Of a DNA stretch of 64,000 nt, positions 1-7,749 are shown one piece after another. The stretch spans positions 62,001 to 126,000 of the forward strand of contig NZ_JAGGPM010000025.1 in NCBI RefSeq assembly GCF_018613835.1, in the 5' to 3' direction. The position numbers were made by a program, and so were the translations under genes. The notes below the pieces were generated by a model. That model saw only the letters and a program-made list of their open reading frames with translations. It did not search any database and was not told the DNA's origin. How positions within the stretch are numbered: position 1 is the first letter of the stretch; the number at the start of each line of letters is the position of its first letter. Source of the DNA: Arthrobacter sp. ISL-5. Its GTDB lineage: Bacteria > Actinomycetota > Actinomycetes > Actinomycetales > Micrococcaceae.

Positions 1-731
1 AGTGGACCATCTCCCTGGGGGAGGCCACCGAACGGCTCCGTGAGAAGTACGGCGTGACCCGCGAACAGCAGGACGAGTTCGCCGCGGACTCGCACAACCT
101 GTCCGCCGCGGCGTGGGACGAGGGCTTCTACGACAACCTCGTGGCCCCGGTGCCGGGCACGGACCTGGTCCGGGATGAAGGCATCCGCGCCGGGTCCTCG
201 GCCGAGAAGCTCGCCGGCCTGAAGACCGTGTTCCGCACCGAGAACGGCACCGTCACCGCCGGCAACGCCTCCCCGCTGTCCGACGGCGCCTCCGCGGCCT
301 GGATCGGCTCCGAGACCGCCGCCGGGCTGCTCGGGCTCGAGCCGCTGGCCCGGATCGCCGGCCGCGGCGCGCACGCGAACGATCCGCAGTACTTCGGCTA
401 CGCCCCGGTGGAGGCCGCGAACAAGGCCCTCGCGAAGGCGGGCATCGGCTGGGACCAGGTGGGCGCCGTCGAACTTAACGAAGCGTTCGCCGCGCAGTCC
501 CTGGCGTGCATCAACGCATGGGGCATCGACCATTCGATCGTGAACCGGCACGGCGGCGCGATCGCCATGGGCCACCCGCTGGGCGCCTCCGGCACCCGCA
601 TCCTCGGCACCCTCGCCCGCAGCCTCCAGGCCTCCGGTGAGCGCTGGGGCGTCGCGGCAATCTGCATCGGCGTCGGGCAAGGCCTGGCCGTGGTGCTCGA
701 AAACGTAACTGCTAACAGCGGAAAGGCGTAG
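1..731 (+). CDS. pcaF: Beta-ketoadipyl-CoA thiolase, C-terminal part (5' end outside window)
   Basis: Thiolase that cleaves beta-ketoadipyl-CoA with CoA into succinyl-CoA and acetyl-CoA, the last step of the beta-ketoadipate pathway. The reading frame is open from base 3, so the gene starts before the window; 242 residues are visible. Thiolase landmarks are present: NEAFAAQSL, the GHPLGASG loop with its catalytic His, and CIGVGQG with the second catalytic Cys; the nucleophilic Cys would lie upstream. Four bases separate it from the CoA-transferase genes, which supports the pca assignment over a general acetyl-CoA acetyltransferase. The family call is firm; substrate comes from context. Confidence 0.88.
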   Translation, partial: WTISLGEATERLREKYGVTREQQDEFAADSHNLSAAAWDEGFYDNLVAPVPGTDLVRDEGIRAGSSAEKLAGLKTVFRTENGTVTAGNASPLSDGASAAWIGSETAAGLLGLEPLARIAGRGAHANDPQYFGYAPVEAANKALAKAGIGWDQVGAVELNEAFAAQSLACINAWGIDHSIVNRHGGAIAMGHPLGASGTRILGTLARSLQASGERWGVAAICIGVGQGLAVVLENVTANSGKA

Positions 732-734
732 GCC

Positions 735-1424
735 ATGCTGACTTTCATTGACACCGTGGGCGAGGCCGTCGCCGGCATCAAGGACGGCTCCACCGTGATG
801 ATCGGCGGGTTCGGCAACGCCGGGCAGCCGTTCGAGCTGATCGACGCCCTGCTCGACGGCGGCGCCACGGACCTGACCGTGGTGAACAACAACGCCGGAC
901 AGGGCGACCAGGGCCTCGCGCTGCTGATCAAGGAAGGGCGGGTCCGCAAGATGATCTGTTCCTTCCCGCGGCAGTCCGATTCCTGGCACTTCGACGCCAA
1001 GTACAAGGCGGGAGAAATCGAACTGGAACTCGTGCCGCAGGGCAACCTGGCCGAGCGCATCCGGGCCGCCGGTGCCGGAATCGGCGGCTTCTTTACGCCC
1101 ACCGGCTACGGCACCATGCTGGCCGAGGGCAAGGAAACCCGGATCATCGACGGCCGCGGACAGGTCTTCGAGACACCCATCCACGCCGACGTCGCCCTCA
1201 TCAAGGCGCTCAAGGCCGACGGCAAGGGCAACCTCGTGTACCGGAAGACGGCACGGAACTTCGGCCCCATCATGGCCGCGGCCGCGAAGCACACCATCGC
1301 CCAGGTGTCGGAGATCGTGCCGACCGGCGGCCTGGATCCGGAGAACGTCGTGACCCCCGGCATTTACGTCAACAGCATTGTCCGCGTGGCCGGCACTGCC
1401 GGCAAAACAGAGCAGGTGGCCTGA
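735..1424 (+). CDS. pcaI: 3-oxoadipate CoA-transferase subunit A
   Basis: Alpha subunit (229 aa) of the enzyme that moves CoA from succinyl-CoA to 3-oxoadipate. The family glycine-rich motif GGFGNAGQP lies at residues 24-32 and the length is usual for a separate A subunit. ATG start follows an AAAGG-type ribosome site in the 3' end of the thiolase gene. The B subunit begins one base after its stop. A succinyl-CoA:acetoacetate transferase (ScoA) would look alike; the thiolase neighbour and IclR regulator nearby favour PcaI. Confidence 0.87.
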   Translation: MLTFIDTVGEAVAGIKDGSTVMIGGFGNAGQPFELIDALLDGGATDLTVVNNNAGQGDQGLALLIKEGRVRKMICSFPRQSDSWHFDAKYKAGEIELELVPQGNLAERIRAAGAGIGGFFTPTGYGTMLAEGKETRIIDGRGQVFETPIHADVALIKALKADGKGNLVYRKTARNFGPIMAAAAKHTIAQVSEIVPTGGLDPENVVTPGIYVNSIVRVAGTAGKTEQVA

Positions 1425-1425
1425 C

Positions 1426-2109
1426 ATGAGCATCCAGACAGCATCTCTCCAGACCAGCGACAAGCCGCTGGGCCGCGATGATCTCGCCCGCCTGGTGGCA
1501 CGGGACATCAAGCCCGGCTCGTTCGTGAACCTCGGGATCGGCCAGCCCACGCTGGTGTCCAACTACCTCGAGCCCGAGCAGAACATCACGCTCCACACCG
1601 AGAACGGGATGCTGGGCATGGGACCCGTCGCCGAGGGGGACCAGATCGACGGCGACCTCATCAACGCCGGCAAGATCCCTGTCACCGAACTGCCCGGGGC
1701 GTCCTACTTCCACCACGCCGATTCGTTCGCGATCATGCGCGGCGGGCACCTGGACATCTGCGTGCTCGGCGCGTTCCAGGTCTCCGCGACCGGCGACCTC
1801 GCCAACTGGCACACCGGCGCGCCGGACGCCATTCCTGCCGTGGGCGGGGCGATGGACCTGGCCACCGGCGCCAAGGACGTGTTTGTGATGATGACGCTCC
1901 TGACCCGGGACGGCGCCTCCAAGATCGTGGACGCCTGCACGTACCCGCTCACCGGGGTGGGCTGCGTGACCCGCGTGTACACGGACAAGGCCGTGTTCCT
2001 GACCGGCCCGGACGGCGTCCAGGTCCGCGAGACGTTCGGCTGCACGCTCGAGGAGCTCCAGGCCCTGGTGCCCGTCCCCCTCACGGCAGCCCCCGCCGTC
2101 GAACGCTAA
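1426..2109 (+). CDS. pcaJ: 3-oxoadipate CoA-transferase subunit B
   Basis: Beta subunit (227 aa) carrying the catalytic glutamate: the ENGMLGMG motif places it at about E59, where the enzyme-CoA thioester forms. The frame is open 48 bases further upstream, but ATG 1426 is chosen because it sits one base after the pcaI stop and gives the usual N-terminus; the longer start would lie inside pcaI. Last gene of the visible pcaF-pcaI-pcaJ operon, followed after 11 bases by a hairpin repeat that may end transcription. Confidence 0.88.
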   Translation: MSIQTASLQTSDKPLGRDDLARLVARDIKPGSFVNLGIGQPTLVSNYLEPEQNITLHTENGMLGMGPVAEGDQIDGDLINAGKIPVTELPGASYFHHADSFAIMRGGHLDICVLGAFQVSATGDLANWHTGAPDAIPAVGGAMDLATGAKDVFVMMTLLTRDGASKIVDACTYPLTGVGCVTRVYTDKAVFLTGPDGVQVRETFGCTLEELQALVPVPLTAAPAVER

Positions 2110-2120
2110 CCCCCACCACC

Positions 2121-2183
2121 GCGCGAACTGGCAGCAGATGCCCTCAAATCCCCGCTCTGAGGTCATTAGCTGCCAGTTCGCGC
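2121..2183. repeat. 63-bp REP-like hairpin, copy 1
   Basis: Perfect 15-base outer arms GCGCGAACTGGCAGC (2121-2135) and its complement (2169-2183). Inside, CCTCA pairs with TGAGG, so almost the whole element folds as one hairpin. A second copy at 4661-4723 differs at only two bases, both in the loop. Lies just after pcaJ, so it could act as a terminator or RNA stabiliser. The two copies bracket the amine oxidase/RidA pair. Confidence 0.85.
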
Positions 2184-2317
2184 GCACGTGACGTGTGACA
2201 GGCTTGCCATTCACTTGTCCGAAATGTAACCGGAATACGACAGAAATTGTCACGGCCTTTTTTGAAACATTTCATCCCTACGCTCGGTGCGTACGCTCCG
2301 GTTGAAAGGGATTATGA

Positions 2318-3925
2318 ATGGCAAGCGCAACTCGCAGAAATTTCCTCCGCTACGTTGGCATCGTGGGCGGGGCAGGCGTCATGTACGAGACCATGGCTGC
2401 CATGGGGCTCGCACCCGACACCGCTACTCCGGCCTTCGCGGCTCCGCGGGCAGGAGACCTGCAGGGCAACAACGGCAAATCCGTCGTCGTGCTCGGCGGC
2501 GGAATCGCAGGACTGACAACTGCTTACGAGCTGGGAAAGGCGGGCTACAAGGTTACTGTCCTCGAGGCGCGGATGCGTCCGGGCGGGCGCAACTGGACAG
2601 TCCGCGGCGGCACGGAGGAAACGGACCTCAAGGGTGTCACCCAGCGGGCCGCATTTTCCAAAGACCAGTACATGAACGCCGGTCCGGGACGCATTCCGCA
2701 GCACCACGTCACGCTCGACTACTGCAAAGAGCTGGGCGTGGCCATCGAGCCCTTCACCAACCAAAACGCTGATGGCTACCTGTTCCGGGAGGGCAACACC
2801 AAGCTGTCCAACAGGCCCATCCGGCACCGCGCCGCCAAGGCCGATGTCTACGGCTACGTCTCCGAGCTGTTGGCGAAAGCCACCGACCAGGGAGCCCTGG
2901 ACACGTACCTGAGCTCGGCGGACAAGGAAAACCTGATCTCCTTCCTGCAGAACTTCGGCGCCATCGGAGCGAAGGTCCCCGGCGACGCCGCCGGAAGTTT
3001 CAAGTACGCGGGCAGCGGCCGCAAAGGCTACTCCACGGTCCCCGGGGCCGGCCTCGAAGCAGGTGAGCCCCTGGCGCCGGACGCTCTGTCCGATGTGTTT
3101 GCCAGCGGTGTGGGCAACTACTTCTCGTTCGAGTTTGGCTGGGACCAGGCCATGATGATGTTCCAGCCTGTCGGCGGAATGGACCGCATCCCCTACGCCT
3201 TCGAAAAGGCCATCGGAAGGGACAAGTTCGTCTATGGGGCGAAGGTAGTCTCGATGACCAACACGGCTGCCGGGGTCGCCGTCGAGTACACCAATCCGGG
3301 AGGACAGGCCCAAAGGATCGAGGCGGACTTTGCCGTCTGCACGCTGCCCCCACACATCGCGGCCAACATTCCCGGCAACCTGCCCGCCGACGTCCTTGAG
3401 GCCCTTAAATTCGCCACCCCGAGCGACGCCGGAAAGATCGGCATTGAATACTCCCGGCGCTGGTGGGAGGAGGACCACCGCATCTACGGCGGGATCACCA
3501 ACACCAACATCGACCTCGGCAACATGTGGTACCCGTCCACCGGATTCCACGGCCAGCGCGGCACGATGGTGGGCTACTACAACACCGGCGCCAATGCCCG
3601 CGTGTACCAGTCACTGAGCCCGGCAAACCGCCTGAACCGCGCCCTTGACCAAGGCACCCGCATCCATGGCGACGTGTACCGGAAGGACGTGGCGGCGTCG
3701 TTCTCCGTCGACTGGGGCAGCACCGCCTTCTCCGAGGGCGCATGGGTGGGCTGGCCGTCGCAGACCGACGCCAAATACGCCAAACTGCTGGAACCTTCCG
3801 GCAACATCTACTTCGCCGGCGATCATCTCAGCCACGCCGTCGCCTGGCAGCACGGTGCCATGACGTCGGCCCGCGCTGCCGTCACCTCCCTGCACACCCG
3901 CGTGGCTGCGGCGGTGGCCGGGTGA
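2318..3925 (+). CDS. Exported flavin monoamine oxidase family protein (Tat signal)
   Basis: FAD-dependent amine oxidase (535 aa) that should oxidise a primary amine or amino acid to an imine with release of hydrogen peroxide. Residues 6-11 are RRNFLR followed by a hydrophobic stretch and AFAA, a twin-arginine export signal. The Rossmann FAD site GGGIAGL is at about 60-66, then LEARMRPGGR; near the C-terminus YFAGDHLSHAVAWQHGA is the typical MAO-family FAD closure with the aromatic Trp. ATG 2318 is placed by an AAAGGGA site; an ATG four bases earlier is out of frame. Overlaps the RidA gene by four bases. L-amino acid oxidase activity is an alternative; substrate is not readable. Confidence 0.82.
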   Translation: MASATRRNFLRYVGIVGGAGVMYETMAAMGLAPDTATPAFAAPRAGDLQGNNGKSVVVLGGGIAGLTTAYELGKAGYKVTVLEARMRPGGRNWTVRGGTEETDLKGVTQRAAFSKDQYMNAGPGRIPQHHVTLDYCKELGVAIEPFTNQNADGYLFREGNTKLSNRPIRHRAAKADVYGYVSELLAKATDQGALDTYLSSADKENLISFLQNFGAIGAKVPGDAAGSFKYAGSGRKGYSTVPGAGLEAGEPLAPDALSDVFASGVGNYFSFEFGWDQAMMMFQPVGGMDRIPYAFEKAIGRDKFVYGAKVVSMTNTAAGVAVEYTNPGGQAQRIEADFAVCTLPPHIAANIPGNLPADVLEALKFATPSDAGKIGIEYSRRWWEEDHRIYGGITNTNIDLGNMWYPSTGFHGQRGTMVGYYNTGANARVYQSLSPANRLNRALDQGTRIHGDVYRKDVAASFSVDWGSTAFSEGAWVGWPSQTDAKYAKLLEPSGNIYFAGDHLSHAVAWQHGAMTSARAAVTSLHTRVAAAVAG

Positions 3926-4644
3926 ACACCGTTCTCGGCCCACGCTCCGCCCCGACCCCCGGAAGGAAACCCCTGCTCCGTCGTCAGATCGTACCGATTG
4001 CCGCCATCATCGCCGGTATCAGCCTGACCGCCAGCGCGGCCATGGCCGCTCCTGCGGTCTTCGCGGACCTGACTGCCCCGAAGCCAGGCACCACAGTGCC
4101 GAACCTCCCGGCGGGCCAGGACAACCCGATGATTGCCGGCGGAGTGGCGATCGGCGCCAACACGGCAATCTACAAGACCAGCGGCCTGGGTCCGTCCGCG
4201 CTGAACGCGTCAGCTCCGGCCGGCAGCGAGGAACGCTACATCGACCCCGCGGTGTTCCCCGGCGGGGTTCTCCCCGCGGGAGTGACAATCACGGAGGCGC
4301 AGGGCATTAACGCCCTGCGCCGGATCGGTGAGAACCTCGCCCAGGCGGGGCTGGACTACGACGACGTCATCACCATGCGCGTCTTCCTCCAGAATCCGGC
4401 CGGGGCGGAAAAGGCCGATTTCGACGGCTGGAACAGGGCGTACCGGCAGTACTTCGCCAACACCAACCTTGCTGACGGGACGCCGGTCAAAGTCCGCCTT
4501 GGCTCAGCAGAGCCGGCAGCGCCCTTCGTGGTGAACGCCGCACGGCCATCGCGCTTTGCCCTGGAGATCGAGAACCTGCCGGTGAATGGCTGGCTCGTCG
4601 AGGTGGAGGTCGACGCCGCGTACCCGGCTCCAGCGGGGAAGTAA
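3922..4644 (+). CDS. Exported RidA/YjgF-family protein
   Basis: RidA-family enamine/imine deaminase with an N-terminal export signal. GTG 3922 overlaps the amine oxidase stop (GTGA), giving 240 aa and translational coupling. Residues about 19-43 are RR, a hydrophobic core and ASAAMAA, a likely signal peptide, which is unusual for this mostly cytosolic family. The RidA core includes the helix GINALRRIGENLAQAGL, the MRVFLQNP strand and the terminal PSRFALEIENLPVNGWLVEV strand with the family Arg. Inferred role: hydrolysing the imine made by its partner. The longer upstream frame overlaps the oxidase and is not used. Confidence 0.78.
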   Translation: MNTVLGPRSAPTPGRKPLLRRQIVPIAAIIAGISLTASAAMAAPAVFADLTAPKPGTTVPNLPAGQDNPMIAGGVAIGANTAIYKTSGLGPSALNASAPAGSEERYIDPAVFPGGVLPAGVTITEAQGINALRRIGENLAQAGLDYDDVITMRVFLQNPAGAEKADFDGWNRAYRQYFANTNLADGTPVKVRLGSAEPAAPFVVNAARPSRFALEIENLPVNGWLVEVEVDAAYPAPAGK

Positions 4645-4660
4645 CCGGGCCCTCCTTTCA

Positions 4661-4723
4661 GCGCGAACTGGCAGCAGATGCCCTCAAATCCGCGATCTGA
4701 GGTCATTAGCTGCCAGTTCGCGC
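4661..4723. repeat. 63-bp REP-like hairpin, copy 2
   Basis: Same hairpin as at 2121-2183, 61 of 63 bases identical, in the same orientation, with perfect 15-base arms at 4661-4675 and 4709-4723. Sits between the RidA stop and the IclR gene promoter. Spacing between copies is 2540 bases and the interval holds exactly the oxidase/RidA pair. Could serve as terminator for that pair. Confidence 0.85.
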
Positions 4724-4772
4724 TTCGGGGCGGGGCCGGAAGTGCCCGTTCGCGCGAATAGGATTGGTAACC

Positions 4773-5609
4773 ATGACCGACGCAGCAGCAGGGACCGCAT
4801 CGAGGGCCGGCCGCCCGCCGAAAACCGGCGCGCCGGCGGCGAGTGACCAGTATGTGCAGTCCCTGGCGCGGGGGCTGGCCGTGATCCGCGCGTTCGACAC
4901 CGACCACTCCGTCATGACCCTGACCGAGGTGGCCGCGCGCACCGACCTGACCCGTGCCACGGCCCGCCGCTTCCTGCACACGCTCGTCGAACTCGGCTAC
5001 GTGCGGACGGACGGCAAGACATTCGCGCTCACGGCCCAGGTGCTGCAGCTCGGGTACGCCTACCTGTCCGGCCTGTCCCTCCCGCAGCTTGCCCAGCCGC
5101 ACCTCGAGGAGCTGTCCCTCAAGCTCGGGGAATCCACGTCGGCCGCGGTGCTGGACGGCACGGACATCGCCTACATTGCCCGCGTGACCACGCGCCGGAT
5201 CATGAACATCGGCATCACGGTGGGCACCCGGTTCCCTGCCTACGCGACGTCGATGGGCAGGGTGCTGCTCGCCGCCCTTCCGCCCGCAAAGCTCAAGGAA
5301 TACCTGGCCGCGGCCGAGATCAAGCCGCTCACACCGCGCGCCGTCGGCACCGTCCAGGAGCTCCTGGCCGTCCTGGACACCGTCCGCGCCCAGGGCTGGT
5401 GCCTGCTGGACCAGGAGCTCGAGCTGGGGCTCATGTCCGTCGCGGCACCCGTCTACCACGGCACGAAGGTGGTGGCAGCCGTCAACGTTTCCCTGCAGGC
5501 CCAGAGCGTTGCGGCCAAGCCGGACCCCGAGGCCTACCTGGACTCGGTGCGCAAGGAAATCGTGGCCACTGCGGAGCGGATTTCGTCGGACTTTTCCACG
5601 GGACGCTAG
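4773..5609 (+). CDS. pcaR: IclR-family regulator, PcaR/PcaU type
   Basis: Transcription regulator (278 aa) with an N-terminal winged helix (about residues 25-85: SLARGLAVIRAFD, LTEVAARTDLTRATARRFL) and the IclR effector-binding domain (ESTSAAVLDGTDIAYIARV, ATSMGRVLLAALPP). The sequence style matches the PcaR/PcaU/CatR branch, which senses beta-ketoadipate or protocatechuate, so it probably controls pcaIJF. ATG 4773 is used; TAGGAT at 4759-4764 ends eight bases before it and there is no Shine-Dalgarno site, so the mRNA may be nearly leaderless. A TTG three codons earlier is unlikely. The gene symbol is a probable, not proven, assignment. Confidence 0.78.
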   Translation: MTDAAAGTASRAGRPPKTGAPAASDQYVQSLARGLAVIRAFDTDHSVMTLTEVAARTDLTRATARRFLHTLVELGYVRTDGKTFALTAQVLQLGYAYLSGLSLPQLAQPHLEELSLKLGESTSAAVLDGTDIAYIARVTTRRIMNIGITVGTRFPAYATSMGRVLLAALPPAKLKEYLAAAEIKPLTPRAVGTVQELLAVLDTVRAQGWCLLDQELELGLMSVAAPVYHGTKVVAAVNVSLQAQSVAAKPDPEAYLDSVRKEIVATAERISSDFSTGR

Positions 5610-5657
5610 GCGGGAAACCGCAGGTCGGGCCGCCTTTCCCCGGTGGGGGGATTGTAG

Positions 5658-5915
5658 GGTTCGGCGGTCCTCAACGCGCTTCCCGCCATGGTGGGGTACT
5701 GGGACCGGGAGCTGCGGAACAGGCTTGCCAACGATGCGTATGTCGGCTGGGTCGGGCGGACGCCGGAGCAGGCTCGCGGACTCCACATGCGCGACGTCGT
5801 GGGCGAGGACGCGTACCGGGAGAATCTGCCGTACATCGCCGGCGTCCTCCAAGCCCTCTACCGGGCCAAACAGTGCGGCCGCAACAGCACTGTCAGGTAC
5901 CGCAGCGGAACGTAG
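5658..5915 (+). pseudogene. Remnant of a PAS-domain signalling protein
   Basis: A short open stretch begins straight after a TAG at 5655-5657 and encodes the start of a PAS fold: LNALPAMVGYWDRELRNRLA, then AYVGWVGRTPEQARGLHMRDVVGEDAYRENLPYIAGVLQA. This is the usual N-terminal PAS module of diguanylate cyclases and sensor kinases, but after about 65 residues the homology stops and a TAG follows. No output domain is present downstream before pntAa. Read as a decayed fragment; a tiny stand-alone PAS protein from ATG 5688 (75 aa) is a less likely alternative. Confidence 0.55.
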
Positions 5916-6015
5916 GCCGGTCTGTTGCGCCCGCCCTACTGCCGCGCAGCCCCGCTGGGTCATAGACTCAAGCCAACCATGTGTAGCAGCGCGGCTCACC
6001 GGGCCCCCGCCAGCA

Positions 6016-6045
6016 GCGGCAACCAGGCAGGCGGCAACCAGGCAG
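6016..6045. repeat. Two exact tandem 15-bp units
   Basis: The unit GCGGCAACCAGGCAG occurs twice head to tail, followed by a partial third copy, in the 5' region of the transhydrogenase operon 35 bases before the pntAa start. Probably a slippage-type duplication in the leader; no function is evident. Confidence 0.8.
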
Positions 6046-6079
6046 GCGCAGCTGCATTCGTCCGGAAGGGGAGTGGCGG

Positions 6080-7354
6080 GTGAAGCTAGGAATACCGAGG
6101 GAGCGCCGGGAAGGTGAGCGGCGGGTGGCTGCGACGCCGGAAACGGTGAAGCAGCTGACCGGGCTGGGCCTTGACGTGCTGGTCGAATCGAGGGCAGGGT
6201 CGTCCGCCGGGCACGGCGACGAGGACTACCGCCAGGCCGGCGCCCGGATCGTCCCGGACCTTGACCCGGCAGAACTGGATGTCCTGGCCCACGTCCGCCC
6301 GCTCGAACCGTCAACGGCCCGGTCCCTTAAATGGGGCGCCGTCACCGTCGGCCTGGCCTCGCCGTCGACCGAACTGGCCGTCGTCCAGTCGCTCGCCGAG
6401 GGCGGCGTGACGTCCTTCGCCCTCGAGCTGGTGCCGCGCATCTCCCGCGCCCAGTCCATGGACGCGCTCTCCTCACAGGCGCTGGTGGCCGGCTACCGCT
6501 GCGTACTCGAGGCCGCCATCCGGCTGCCCCGCTTCTTTCCCCTCTACATGACGGCCGCCGGAACGGTCCCGCCCGCGCGGGTGCTGGTGCTCGGCGTCGG
6601 CGTGGCCGGGCTGCAGGCCATCGGCACCGCCAAGAGGCTGGGCGCGCGGGTCTCGGCCAACGACATCCGGCCGTCCTCGGCCGAAGAGGTCACCTCGATG
6701 GGCGGCACGTTCATCAACCTGGATCTTGAGACGGCGGAGGCGTCCGGCGGCTACGCCCGTGAACTCAGCGCGGACCGCGGCGCCCGGCAGCGCGAGCTCC
6801 TGGCGCCGCACGTCGCCGACGCGGACGTGCTGATCACGACGGCGGCCGTCCCCGGCAGGCGGGCCCCGCTCCTGGTGACCCATGACATGGTGCGGGGCAT
6901 GCGCCCCGGATCGGTCGTCGTCGACCTCGCCGCGGAATCCGGCGGCAACGTGGAGGGCTCGATGCCCGGCCGGGACATTCACGTCCCCACCGCCGACGGC
7001 CACGGTACCGTCACCCTCGTGGGGCTGAAGGACGCGCCGTCGGCCATGCCCGCCGATGCCTCGCGCCTGTACGCCAAGAATGTGGCCAACCTGCTCGCCC
7101 TGATGACCCGCGACGGCACCGTCGCTCCGGACTTCGACGACGACGTGGTGGCCGGGGCGTGCCTGACGCACGACGGCGTGGTGCGGCACGCGCCGACGGC
7201 GGAGGCCCTCGCGGCGATCGCCGGGCCGGCGGGGTTCCCCGAGCAGGCGCCCCCCGAACAGGCGCCCCCGGAGAGCGAGCTCTCCGAACAGGCGGGGCCT
7301 CCGGAGGGCGAGCTCTCCGGAGAGAAGGCGTCCGAGAACGAGGGGGTGTCATGA
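6080..7354 (+). CDS. pntAa: NAD(P) transhydrogenase subunit alpha part 1 (NAD-binding domain I)
   Basis: Cytosolic NAD(H)-binding component of the proton-translocating transhydrogenase, which links hydride transfer between NADH and NADP+ to proton movement. 424 aa from GTG 6080, preceded by GGAAGGGG. N-terminal MKLGIPRERREGERRVAATP is the AlaDH/PNT N-domain signature; VLVLGVGVAGLQAIGTAKRL near residue 170 is the dinucleotide fold. The last 45 residues form a low-complexity tail with repeats of PEQAPPE and SELSEQ/GELSGE, absent from minimal family members. The stop overlaps the next start (ATGA). First gene of a three-gene split-subunit operon. Confidence 0.92.
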   Translation: MKLGIPRERREGERRVAATPETVKQLTGLGLDVLVESRAGSSAGHGDEDYRQAGARIVPDLDPAELDVLAHVRPLEPSTARSLKWGAVTVGLASPSTELAVVQSLAEGGVTSFALELVPRISRAQSMDALSSQALVAGYRCVLEAAIRLPRFFPLYMTAAGTVPPARVLVLGVGVAGLQAIGTAKRLGARVSANDIRPSSAEEVTSMGGTFINLDLETAEASGGYARELSADRGARQRELLAPHVADADVLITTAAVPGRRAPLLVTHDMVRGMRPGSVVVDLAAESGGNVEGSMPGRDIHVPTADGHGTVTLVGLKDAPSAMPADASRLYAKNVANLLALMTRDGTVAPDFDDDVVAGACLTHDGVVRHAPTAEALAAIAGPAGFPEQAPPEQAPPESELSEQAGPPEGELSGEKASENEGVS

Positions 7355-7749
7355 TGGACGGCATCAGCCTCCTGACCATCACCGTGCTGGCGGTCTTTGT
7401 CGGCTTCGAAGTGGTTTCCAAAGTCTCCAGCACCCTGCACACACCGCTGATGTCCGGCGCAAACGCCATCCACGGCATCATCCTGGTGGGCGCCATCATC
7501 GTTGCCGGCCAGGCTGCGCACCCCTGGGTGTTGGCCGTGGCGCTCCTCGCGGTGGTCCTCGCCACCGCGAACCTGGTGGGCGGCTTCGTGGTGACGGACC
7601 GCATGCTGGAGATGTTCCGGGGCCGCCGGGGCGCGGCGGACAAACCGCCGGGGAAGCCGTCCGCCTCGGGCGGGCCTCACGCGGGCGGGCCGTCCGACAT
7701 CAAAGCGCACGAGGGCAAAGCACCTGAAGGCAAGGGGAGCGTCCGGTGA
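7351..7749 (+). CDS. pntAb: NAD(P) transhydrogenase subunit alpha part 2 (membrane)
   Basis: Small membrane component (132 aa) of the transhydrogenase. Three hydrophobic helices lie at roughly 5-20, 38-56 and 60-85, with the family segment LHTPLMSGANAIHGIILVG. ATG 7351 overlaps the pntAa stop; ATG 7354 is a possible second start. After the last helix there is a hydrophilic tail of about 40 residues rich in G, P and K, longer than the usual end of this subunit. Its stop overlaps the pntB GTG by four bases. Confidence 0.9.
   Translation: MMDGISLLTITVLAVFVGFEVVSKVSSTLHTPLMSGANAIHGIILVGAIIVAGQAAHPWVLAVALLAVVLATANLVGGFVVTDRMLEMFRGRRGAADKPPGKPSASGGPHAGGPSDIKAHEGKAPEGKGSVR

Noticed and set aside
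54..731. Internal GTG at 54 as the true start of the first gene
   Set aside because: The frame is open and thiolase-like from base 3, so the gene simply begins outside the window.
2312..3550. Long minus-strand open frame opposite the amine oxidase (412 codons)
   Set aside because: Antisense shadow of a GC-rich coding frame; Val/Gly/Asp-rich translation with no recognisable domain, while the plus strand gives a complete flavoenzyme.
4356..6314. 652-codon minus-strand open frame across RidA, IclR and pntAa
   Set aside because: Crosses three well-supported genes and two intergenic regions; composition typical of a reverse-frame shadow.
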